From: an uncultured Clostridia bacterium
Lineage (GTDB): Bacteria; Bacillota; Clostridia; Oscillospirales; Ruminococcaceae
Length of the DNA stretch: 6,800 nucleotides
Assembly: GCA_947385505.1 (NCBI GenBank)
Contig: CANDLP010000132.1
Location: 1-6,800, forward strand
Direction of reading: 5' to 3'
The position numbers and the translations under genes are program-made. Position 1 is the first letter of the stretch, and each line of letters starts with the position of its first letter. The notes beneath the pieces were generated by a model that was not told the origin of the DNA, did not search any database, and was given only the letters and a program-made list of their open reading frames with translations. Of this stretch, positions 1-5,284 are shown piece after piece.

Positions 1-1490
1 CCGTACTGCCCGTGGCCGCCCGACTGCTTCTTATGCTTTCCTTCAACGCTGACTTTCTTTCTGATAGTCTCACGGTAAGCGATAATAGGCTGTGACAATT
101 CAACGTCAACACCGAACTTTGTCTTTAATTTTTGTACGGATACTTCTATATGCTGTTCTCCCATACCGCCGATAATTCTCTGATGGGTCTCGTGATTATG
201 AGTGTAGGACAAAGTAAGATCCTCTTCAAGCAAACGCCTTAAAGCGGTGCCTAATTTACCTTCATCGCCCTTGTTTACCGCGGCTATACCCTTGAAGAAG
301 CAGGGCTGAGGGAAAAGAATAGGAACATACTGACTTACGTTGGAGGGATCGCAGAGTGTGTCGTTGGTATTGGCGTTAAGCTTTGTAACAACAACAATAT
401 CGCCTGCACAGGCTTCGGCAAGCTCCTCCTGCTTCTTGCCTTTAAGAGTGAGTATCTTTCCGGGCTTTTCCGTATCTCCGGTGGTGGCATTCACAATTGA
501 GGAGCTGACGGTTAACTTACCCTGTACCACCTTAACAAAGCTCATCTTTCCCACAAAAGGATCGGCTACGGTCTTGAATACAAACGCGGAAAGAGGTTTG
601 TTCTCCTCGTACTTGATATACTCTTCCTTCTTCGGCTCTCCGGGACGCTCCGAAGCGCTGGGAAGCATATAAACAATGGTATCGAGAAGCATATCAACCG
701 ATGCGAGAGTATCGCCGGAGCAGCATACCACAGGGGTAATAACGCCCTGATCAATACCGTCGTGGATACCCTTAACGATCTCGGCAAACGTAAAGTCCTC
801 GCCCTCGTTTTCAAAATATCTCATCATAAGCTCTTCGTCGGTTTCGGCGATTGCTTCCGCCATAGCGGCCCTCAAGCCTTTAAGACGGTTTTCGGAGGCG
901 GGCATTTCAACTTCCTTGCGCTTTCCGCCCTCGCTGTACTCATAAGCCTTCATTTCCAAAAGGTTTATGTAGCTTTCAACCTTGCCGTATTTATCAAAAG
1001 GAACAACTATCGGACAGATAGTGGGCCCGAAATTGGTTTTAAGCTCTTCAAGGCAGCGATAGAAGTTGGAGTTTTCCTCCTCCATTCTGGTGACAACGAA
1101 CATACTCGCCTTTTTAAGGCTCTTGGCTTCGTTATAAGCCTTAATTGTGCCCACCTGAACGCCGTCCTTGGCAGGCAGAGTGATTATCACGCTCTCCGCG
1201 GCTCTTATACCCTCTAACATTTCGCCGACAAAGTCAAACTGACCGGGCGTATCAAGGATATTGATCTTTACGTCCTTCCACTCGGCATACGCCAGAGCGG
1301 CATTAAGAGATATTTTACGCTTGATCTCGTCGGGATCAAAGTCGCATACGGTGCTTCCGTCCGCTACCTTGCCCATTCTATCGAGTCCGCCGCTTACATA
1401 CATCAAACTTTCGGCAAGAGAGGTTTTGCCGCTTCCGCCGTGACCTGCCAGCGCGATATTTCTTATGTTGTTACACTTATATGGTTTCAT
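1..1490 (-). CDS. EF-G-like translational GTPase (EF-G2 type), 3'-truncated by the window edge
   Basis: The ATG at 1490 follows GGAGG with a 7-nt spacer; 496 codons are present and the frame stays open through base 1, so roughly the last 200 residues of an EF-G-length protein are missing. Seen: P-loop GHGGSGKT (residues 16-23), switch II DTPGQFDF (80-87), a domain III stretch with MGEQHIEV, and the start of domain IV (QSGGHGQYG, at the edge). The G1 form and the DPDEIKRKIS stretch in place of the usual RGITI switch I match EF-G-like/EF-G2 proteins rather than canonical FusA (AHIDAGKT). Known for the family: EF-G proteins use GTP on the ribosome for translocation or recycling, while some EF-G2 paralogues have little ribosome-stimulated GTPase activity. 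Odd: the switch II His of canonical EF-G (DTPGH) is Gln, and the place expected to hold NKxD reads TRME (134-137). Not a tetracycline-resistance protein by motif. Family call firm, exact function unknown. Confidence 0.9.
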   Translation of the reverse strand, partial: MKPYKCNNIRNIALAGHGGSGKTSLAESLMYVSGGLDRMGKVADGSTVCDFDPDEIKRKISLNAALAYAEWKDVKINILDTPGQFDFVGEMLEGIRAAESVIITLPAKDGVQVGTIKAYNEAKSLKKASMFVVTRMEEENSNFYRCLEELKTNFGPTICPIVVPFDKYGKVESYINLLEMKAYEYSEGGKRKEVEMPASENRLKGLRAAMAEAIAETDEELMMRYFENEGEDFTFAEIVKGIHDGIDQGVITPVVCCSGDTLASVDMLLDTIVYMLPSASERPGEPKKEEYIKYEENKPLSAFVFKTVADPFVGKMSFVKVVQGKLTVSSSIVNATTGDTEKPGKILTLKGKKQEELAEACAGDIVVVTKLNANTNDTLCDPSNVSQYVPILFPQPCFFKGIAAVNKGDEGKLGTALRRLLEEDLTLSYTHNHETHQRIIGGMGEQHIEVSVQKLKTKFGVDVELSQPIIAYRETIRKKVSVEGKHKKQSGGHGQY

Positions 1491-1562
1491 TCGCTAACCT
1501 CCGGAAATAAATTTAGCATTTAATAAGTTATCGTTAAGTTCACTTTTAAATACGTTGATATA

Positions 1563-1591
1563 ATTATACTATATGTCGATGAAAAAATCCA
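1563..1591 (-). promoter_or_regulatory. Candidate sigma-A promoter for the EF-G-like gene
   Basis: On the minus strand a perfect TATAAT (1563-1568) lies about 73 bases upstream of the EF-G-like ATG. The -35 position at 17-bp spacing reads TGGATT (1586-1591), a poor match to TTGACA, so the call rests mainly on the -10 box. The implied leader is about 65 nt, with two TAAGTT copies close together but no convincing hairpin. Confidence 0.45.
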
Positions 1592-1750
1592 GTCTATTTT
1601 TGTATTTTTTTCATATCAAGCATAAAATAAACAGTAATTTTTTTGGTAACTTCTAACAAAAACAGATAAAAAAGATAAAAAACTGTCAAATTTTATGTAA
1701 AAATAAAACAAAATAATTTGTAAAAAATAAATAAAATTACAATACCGTAA

Positions 1751-1779
1751 TTGATTTTTTTAGTTCAATGTGTTATTAT
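1751..1779 (+). promoter_or_regulatory. Candidate sigma-A promoter with extended -10 for the PRTase-like gene
   Basis: TTGATT (1751-1756) and TATTAT (1774-1779) are separated by exactly 17 bp, and TG at 1771-1772 makes an extended -10 (TGTTATTAT). The predicted start near 1785-1787 gives a leader of about 35 nt that contains the GAAAGGGG ribosome binding site. A/T tracts lie directly upstream. This is the best promoter in the window. Confidence 0.65.
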
Positions 1780-1819
1780 ATAAATAGCAAAAGACCCATC
1801 AACCGAAAGGGGAATATTT

Positions 1820-2458
1820 ATGGAAACACGTACCAAGGAAATTACCTACGCAAAAAACAAAAAGATCAAGCTCGGTGTTATTCCGGGACATTTCGCCACT
1901 AACCATTCTCACGTAAATTATTATATCGACCTTAACAAGATGAAGCGCAAGCTGAAAAACGCCAAAGAGACCGCCGAAGTGCTCGCCGGCATTTACAGCA
2001 ATACCCCTATTGATACGATAGTATGTCTTGAAGGCACACAGATGATAGGCGCGTTTCTCGCCGAAGCTCTCAGCAGCGGCTCCAATCATTCCATCAATTA
2101 CGACTCGGATATCTGCGTTATTACTCCCGAACTTGACAGCAACAACCAGATGATCTTCCGCGACGACACCCAGCCCATGATCTGGGGCAAGCGGGTTTTG
2201 CTCCTTATCTCCAGCGCTTCCACCGGCTGGACTATTGAAAGATCAATGAGCTGCCTGAGATATTACAGCGGCGAATTGGTAAGCGTTGCGGCTTTGTTCA
2301 GCGCAATTGACGAAGTTGCGGGCATAAAGATCAATTCCATCTTTACTCCGGAGGACGTACCCGGCTATGTGAGCCATTCCCCCGCCGAATGCCCCATGTG
2401 CAAGGCTAAGCAGAAGGTTGACGCTCTTATCAACGCCTTCGGTTATTCTAAGATTTGA
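1820..2458 (+). CDS. Phosphoribosyltransferase-fold protein, orotate PRTase-related, altered PRPP loop
   Basis: A 212-residue protein; the ATG at 1820 is preceded by GAAAGGGG at suitable spacing. Seen: VLLLISSASTGWTI (126-139) sits after a GKR, exactly like the type I PRTase PRPP-binding strand-loop (hydrophobic strand, two acids, TTG), and the C-terminal PAECPMCKAKQKV (189-200) resembles the PEDCPLC-type tail found in many bacterial orotate phosphoribosyltransferases. LEGTQMIGAFLAEAL (70-84) matches the helix that follows the first substrate-binding loop. Known: orotate PRTase makes orotidine monophosphate from orotate and PRPP in pyrimidine synthesis. Odd: the two acidic residues that normally contact the ribose of PRPP are Ser131-Ser132, and the usual K-x-H-G catalytic loop before GKR is not evident (FRDDTQPMIWGKR). 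It may be a non-catalytic or regulatory relative, or use a different base. It is monocistronic, with its own promoter and terminator, and no pyr genes are adjacent, so pyrE is not assigned. Confidence 0.75.
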   Translation: METRTKEITYAKNKKIKLGVIPGHFATNHSHVNYYIDLNKMKRKLKNAKETAEVLAGIYSNTPIDTIVCLEGTQMIGAFLAEALSSGSNHSINYDSDICVITPELDSNNQMIFRDDTQPMIWGKRVLLLISSASTGWTIERSMSCLRYYSGELVSVAALFSAIDEVAGIKINSIFTPEDVPGYVSHSPAECPMCKAKQKVDALINAFGYSKI

Positions 2459-2485
2459 AAACAGGCTTAAAACAAATCATTGCTC

Positions 2486-2519
2486 AAAAAAGGACGCTCC
2501 GTTGACGGGGCGTCTTTTT
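2486..2519. terminator. Bidirectional Rho-independent terminator between convergent transcripts
   Basis: A 9-bp stem, GACGCTCCG (2493-2501) with CGGGGCGTC (2506-2514), one G-T pair and loop TTGA. A run of A (2486-2491) and a run of T (2515-2519) flank it, so it has a U-tract in either direction. It lies 27 nt after the PRTase-like gene on the plus strand and just after the 42-codon ORF on the minus strand, and so probably ends both convergent units. Confidence 0.9.
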
Positions 2520-2525
2520 GTTATT

Positions 2526-2654
2526 TTAATAATCATTTGCTTCAATAAGCTTTTTTATACCGTTTGTACAGTCCAAATTATTATAAGACCTTATAAATAC
2601 TTCCTTGACGAACCTTTCTTCGGTGATTTCCGCATAAATTTCGTCAGCCGTCAT
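2526..2654 (-). CDS. Small overlapping ORF, 42 residues, third gene of the sigma operon (unrecognised)
   Basis: The ATG at 2654 lies inside the end of the anti-sigma gene (11-nt overlap, different frame) and the TAA at 2526-2528 is 6 nt before the shared terminator. The frame cannot extend upstream because TAA immediately precedes the ATG. A possible site, GAGG, lies 12 nt upstream, longer than ideal, so expression would probably rely on translational coupling. The product begins MTADEIYAEITEERFVKEVF and is hydrophilic, with alternating acidic and basic residues that suggest a short helical cytosolic protein; there is no signal peptide or membrane segment. It could be a small regulator of the sigma/anti-sigma pair, or an alternative C-terminus reached by frameshifting, or a chance ORF. 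It fills exactly the gap between stop codon and terminator, which favours a real gene. Confidence 0.5.
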   Translation of the reverse strand: MTADEIYAEITEERFVKEVFIRSYNNLDCTNGIKKLIEANDY

Positions 2655-3744
2655 TTAAATTATCTTCCTCTAATGACAAATGAACATTATCCGGATTCAG
2701 AAATCCCTCAATATCACATATATCGTCCGTAATAAAAACGCTCTCACCAGTTGCCATTCGTGTAATCACTATTTCCTCCGAATGAGAATATGCCTCCAGA
2801 ACATACTCAATATAATTAAGGTCGGTATAATAAATCTGTATTCCCATTGCGGAAAGCTTCCCGTCAATAACTATATCGGTATTGCAGCCGTATCTGTCAA
2901 TAAGGTCGTAAGCGTTATAACCGTTTAAACGTATTTTTTCACAAAAATCCATCAGCGAAGAGTACTGCATAAAATCAATGTCGGGATAATTGTACAGCTC
3001 ATTTTCAGGTATATTTCCGCAAGCCTCCCATAAAACGCTGTCAAAATCCAACAGCTCGGTAGTATATAATATAAAGATATTATTTACAGGTTTCCCGTTT
3101 ACGTCATAAGCGCGGAATACTATATCCTCTCCCTCACGGCATACAGGCAAAGCCGAAGCCGCATATTTTTCCGCCGTTCGGTGAAGAGCTTTTATTTCAA
3201 ATTCCCAGCCGCCTACGGTATAGGTGGATTTTCCCACCGGACGGTAAAGCTTAATTCCATCTTCGGTCTTTAACGCCTTAAGATCGGAACCGTTCAATTT
3301 ATAAACAATACATTCCGCTTCTTCCGGAGCGGTTTCCAACACGGAAGCCGCTCCCGCTTCCGTAAGATTTAAAGCCGCATATTTTTTGAAATTATCGCTT
3401 TGCTCCTCGGCAGCAGCGTAGATTTGCCCGCCAAAGGAAAAGCATAACGGCGGCGATGCTGTAAGCCTATGCGTTTCCGTATAATTTGGGATATTGTCAT
3501 TCTTTTCCGCTGTGCCGGAGGACAAAATACCGGTTATTTCACCTCTTGTAATATAGTTGTCAGACGGTATGTTTTTCTGAGCCAATATCAGAAAAAAAGC
3601 CGCTGTTCCCGCTGCCGCAACAGGTGCGGCAGTTTTCAGAACCACCTTTACCGCCGCCATTACAAAGCTTTTTTTAGTCGATTTGGCGTAATATTCCTCC
3701 CGCCTTTCAAAAAGGCTTTTTATCATTTCATCATCTGTTTTCAT
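2644..3744 (-). CDS. Probable single-pass membrane anti-sigma factor with uncharacterised extracytoplasmic domain
   Basis: A 366-residue protein from the ATG at 3744, chosen over an in-frame TTG at 3750 because AAGGAGG lies 9 nt before the ATG but only 3 nt before the TTG. Seen: a charged cytosolic N-terminus (about 1-37, rich in Lys, Arg and Glu), one hydrophobic segment (about 38-55, ending AAFFLILAQ), then about 310 mostly hydrophilic residues expected outside the membrane. It overlaps the end of the sigma gene by 14 nt, the standard arrangement of an ECF sigma with its anti-sigma, so the two are probably translationally coupled. Inference: the N-terminus binds and holds the sigma factor, and the outer part senses an envelope or external signal. 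Odd: no HxxxCxxC zinc-anti-sigma motif is present and I recognise no known domain outside the membrane. The role is therefore based on position and topology, not homology. Confidence 0.75.
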   Translation of the reverse strand: MKTDDEMIKSLFERREEYYAKSTKKSFVMAAVKVVLKTAAPVAAAGTAAFFLILAQKNIPSDNYITRGEITGILSSGTAEKNDNIPNYTETHRLTASPPLCFSFGGQIYAAAEEQSDNFKKYAALNLTEAGAASVLETAPEEAECIVYKLNGSDLKALKTEDGIKLYRPVGKSTYTVGGWEFEIKALHRTAEKYAASALPVCREGEDIVFRAYDVNGKPVNNIFILYTTELLDFDSVLWEACGNIPENELYNYPDIDFMQYSSLMDFCEKIRLNGYNAYDLIDRYGCNTDIVIDGKLSAMGIQIYYTDLNYIEYVLEAYSHSEEIVITRMATGESVFITDDICDIEGFLNPDNVHLSLEEDNLNDG

Positions 3745-4297
3745 ATACAAAGCCCTCCTTCTGAAGCTGCTTTTTTAAAGCAATTTTCCCTCGGTATACC
3801 AACATTTCCATCTGACGCTTGGTTTTACGCATTATTTTTGCCGCCTGTTCGTTGGTGAACCCCTGTAAATATGTCAGCTTCAACGCCTGACCGTACTGTT
3901 CGGGCAGCTTTGCCAGCGCCTCATAAAGAGCGGTCTTATCCTCATTTCTTATAACTCTGTCCGCAAGACTTACCTCTTCGGATTCCATATCCGGATTTTC
4001 GGAAGCGGAAACCTCTTTGCTTGTTCTACATCTTCTTAAATGATCCAAAGCCATATTTCTCCCTATTGTATACAGCCATGTTTTAAAGCTGTATTTGGCT
4101 TTAAAAGGCGGTTTTTTCACCATTAGCCTAAAAAACACATCCTCCGTTATTTCCTCGGCAATATAAATATCTTTTACATATCCGTTTAAAAAAAATATCA
4201 GCCCGTCCTTATATGCTCTCACAATATCTTCTATGCCTTTGTCGTCGCCTTTAAGATAGCGCAGGTAATATTCAGCCCCGTTATCGCCGTTTGCCAC
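3731..4297 (-). CDS. ECF-type RNA polymerase sigma-70 family factor
   Basis: A 188-residue protein starting at GTG 4297, preceded by AAGGGGGG with a 7-nt gap from the G-run; an upstream ATG at 4320 is out of frame. Seen: a sigma region 2 (about 24-90) containing AEEITEDVFFRLMVK, then FKTWLYTIGRNMALDHLRR, the usual ECF core-binding and -10 recognition block; a charged linker (about 91-120); and region 4 (about 122-178) with ALAKLPEQYGQALKLTYLQG followed by a helix-turn-helix (NEQAAKIMRKTKRQMEMLVYRGKIALKK). Regions 1 and 3 are absent, as in ECF sigmas, and the length is typical. It directs RNA polymerase to a dedicated promoter set when released from its partner. The downstream overlapping membrane protein is the probable anti-sigma factor. 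The target regulon cannot be read from this window. Confidence 0.95.
   Translation of the reverse strand: MANGDNGAEYYLRYLKGDDKGIEDIVRAYKDGLIFFLNGYVKDIYIAEEITEDVFFRLMVKKPPFKAKYSFKTWLYTIGRNMALDHLRRCRTSKEVSASENPDMESEEVSLADRVIRNEDKTALYEALAKLPEQYGQALKLTYLQGFTNEQAAKIMRKTKRQMEMLVYRGKIALKKQLQKEGFVYENR
3754..3760 (-). promoter_or_regulatory. Ribosome binding site that decides the anti-sigma start
   Basis: AAGGAGG on the minus strand, inside the last codons of the sigma gene, 9 nt before the ATG at 3744. It supports that ATG over the TTG at 3750 and allows coupled translation of the overlapping pair. Confidence 0.8.
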
Positions 4298-4318
4298 CGA
4301 TCCGCCCCCCTTAAATTC

Positions 4319-4347
4319 ATTTTAATTCTCCGATTATTAAACGTTAA
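4319..4347 (-). promoter_or_regulatory. Weak candidate promoter for the sigma operon
   Basis: On the minus strand TTAACG (4342-4347) and TAAAAT (4319-4324) are 17 bp apart. The implied leader is only about 15 nt but still includes the ribosome binding site. No copy of a recognisable ECF autoregulatory promoter could be separated from the A/T background, so this call is tentative. Confidence 0.3.
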
Positions 4348-4377
4348 AATCATCATCAGCTCACATCCGCCGCAAAC

Positions 4378-4402
4378 AAAAAACGGGTTTTCACCCGTTT
4401 TT
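4378..4402 (-). terminator. Rho-independent terminator of the polA-phosphatase-rimI operon
   Basis: Arms 4379-4388 and 4393-4402 pair perfectly over 10 bp (core ACGGGT with ACCCGT) around a 4-base loop, and on the minus strand the 3' side runs into TTTTTTG then TTTG. The rimI stop codon (4391-4393) falls at the loop, so the last rimI codons form one arm. The plus strand also carries a short U-run, but no plus-strand gene needs it. Confidence 0.85.
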
Positions 4403-4825
4403 GTCGTCTAAAATTAACATATAATTCAAAGCGTCTTCAATGCCGTAATATTTTTTCCGCCTTCCGGTCAATTTAAATCCGAAGCTTTCATAAAGCCTTA
4501 CGGCGGCGGTATTGCTTTCTTTTACCTCAAGGAATATCCTTTCGGTTTTTTGGGGGCAACTTTTCAGGAAGCAATTCATCAGTTTTTTTCCGTAACCAAT
4601 ACCTCTTTTTTTCGGAATCACCGCGATACGATAAAGCTCCGCTTCCTCAAACGAAGCGGCGGCAATAAAATAGCCCATGGGTGTTTCCGCTTCGTCATAC
4701 AGAATCTTATAAAAAATATCTTCTCTTTGAAGGGCGGATTTGACCGCGTCAATGCTCCAAGGTTCCTCATGAAAACAGACATCTTCCATTTCCTTTATGT
4801 AAAGCGCCTCTTTATTATCCTGCAT
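4391..4825 (-). CDS. rimI: RimI-like GNAT acetyltransferase, ribosomal protein S18 N-terminal alanine acetylation
   Basis: A 144-residue protein, close to the usual RimI length. Seen: the RimI-type N-terminus CFHEEPWSIDAV (17-28), the acetyl-CoA loop RGIGYG (74-79, fitting R-x-x-G-x-G) after the strand LYRIAVIP, then FLEVKESNTAAVRLYESFGF (98-117), and a C-terminal RKKYYGIEDALNYML. Glu100 and Tyr112 have the same 12-residue spacing as the general base and acid reported for Salmonella RimI (Glu103 and Tyr115). Known: RimI transfers acetyl from acetyl-CoA to the N-terminal Ala of ribosomal protein S18, and some relatives have wider N-terminal or lysine specificity. It starts one base after the phosphatase stop codon, with AAGGA inside the end of that gene, so it is probably translated by coupling. 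It is the last gene of the operon. Confidence 0.9.
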   Translation of the reverse strand: MQDNKEALYIKEMEDVCFHEEPWSIDAVKSALQREDIFYKILYDEAETPMGYFIAAASFEEAELYRIAVIPKKRGIGYGKKLMNCFLKSCPQKTERIFLEVKESNTAAVRLYESFGFKLTGRRKKYYGIEDALNYMLILDDKNG

Positions 4826-4826
4826 T

Positions 4827-5246
4827 TTATTTGTTTTCCTTTATGTAGTCCATGTAATACTCCTCAAATTTGTCTCTTACCTCCCGATAAGCTTCTACGC
4901 CTTTATAATAGGGATCTTCGATACCGAGTACGATTATCTTGTTGCTTATGCTCTTATTTTTGAAATAAGAGCATAAGGTTATTTTCTGGCGCTCGCTCAT
5001 TACATGTACGGAATCAAAATCATCAATTCCGTATTCGGATATATGAGTGGGAACGTGAGAAGTCTCTATGCCTTTTTCTTTCAGCACGGTACGGACGTTT
5101 TCGTCAATAGCGCTGCCCACCGCCGCAAGCCCCGCGCTTTTGAACATATACGGGGCGTTGAGTCTGCGCGCGGTCATATTGGCTATTTCCATTGCCATGG
5201 GACTGCGGGTTTTGTTAGAGGTACAGATTATCAGTATATTTTTCAT
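4827..5246 (-). CDS. Low-molecular-weight protein tyrosine phosphatase family (arsenate-reductase-like fold)
   Basis: A 139-residue protein, slightly short for the family. The ATG at 5246 follows AGGAGA at about 5 nt. Seen: the N-terminal phosphate loop CTSNKTRS (8-15) fits C-x5-R-S with nucleophile Cys8 and Arg14; SAG at 37-39 matches the second conserved stretch; and the general-acid DP motif is Asp111-Pro112 in GIEDPYY. Known: the family dephosphorylates phosphotyrosine or phosphoarginine in proteins, and some members act as arsenate reductases. Odd: the usual CxGNxCRS loop has Ser for Gly and Thr for the second Cys, so the Cys-Cys redox protection or phosphoarginine-type loop seen in some relatives is absent. 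The substrate cannot be named. It lies 38 nt after polA and one base before rimI. A perfect 15-bp inverted repeat lies inside its coding sequence (residues about 90-101). Confidence 0.88.
   Translation of the reverse strand: MKNILIICTSNKTRSPMAMEIANMTARRLNAPYMFKSAGLAAVGSAIDENVRTVLKEKGIETSHVPTHISEYGIDDFDSVHVMSERQKITLCSYFKNKSISNKIIVLGIEDPYYKGVEAYREVRDKFEEYYMDYIKENK
4945..4977. repeat. Perfect 15-bp inverted repeat inside the phosphatase gene
   Basis: CTTATGCTCTTATTT (4945-4959), spacer TTG, then its exact reverse complement (4963-4977). The transcript could form a 15-bp stem with a 3-base loop. No T-run follows on the coding strand, so it is not a typical intrinsic terminator. It encodes phosphatase residues about 90-101 without breaking the frame. 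Confidence 0.9.
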
Positions 5247-5284
5247 CTTGTTCTCCTGTCGGGGCTGTGGGGTTTTGCTGCCAT

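Larger units (their letters stand above)
1491..1819. other. A/T-rich divergent intergenic region
   Basis: This gene-free spacer separates the divergently transcribed EF-G-like and PRTase-like genes. It is far richer in A and T than the coding regions around it, especially 1597-1750, which carries many A- and T-tracts and a short direct repeat (GATAAAAAAGATAAAAAA around 1665-1682). It holds a candidate promoter at each end. I see no ORF with a ribosome binding site, no RNA gene and no recognisable riboswitch. The A-tracts could act as UP elements or curved DNA for either promoter; that is inference. Confidence 0.7.

Noticed and set aside
762..1217. Plus-strand open frame of 151 codons opposite the EF-G-like gene.
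   Set aside because: It is the antisense shadow of a gene with clear EF-G motifs and shows no family motif or convincing start signal.
1..1490. Tetracycline ribosomal-protection protein (Tet(M)-type) as an alternative for the EF-G relative.
   Set aside because: The GHGGSGKT loop and the DPDEIKRKIS stretch are of the EF-G-like/EF-G2 type; no resistance-gene context is visible.
1597..1750. Replication origin or riboswitch in the A/T-rich spacer.
   Set aside because: No DnaA-box cluster, dnaA/dnaN neighbour, or recognisable riboswitch core or paired stems are seen; the bias is better explained as promoter-flanking DNA.
3745..3750. In-frame TTG start for the anti-sigma gene, two codons before the ATG.
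   Set aside because: The AAGGAGG site is only 3 nt from the TTG but 9 nt from the ATG.
5243..5284. A 13-codon minus-strand ORF whose ATG directly follows the polA stop codon and whose TGA overlaps the phosphatase start.
   Set aside because: There is no ribosome binding site before its ATG, and the spacer is needed for the phosphatase site. Its fit between the genes is suggestive of a coupling peptide but too short to support.
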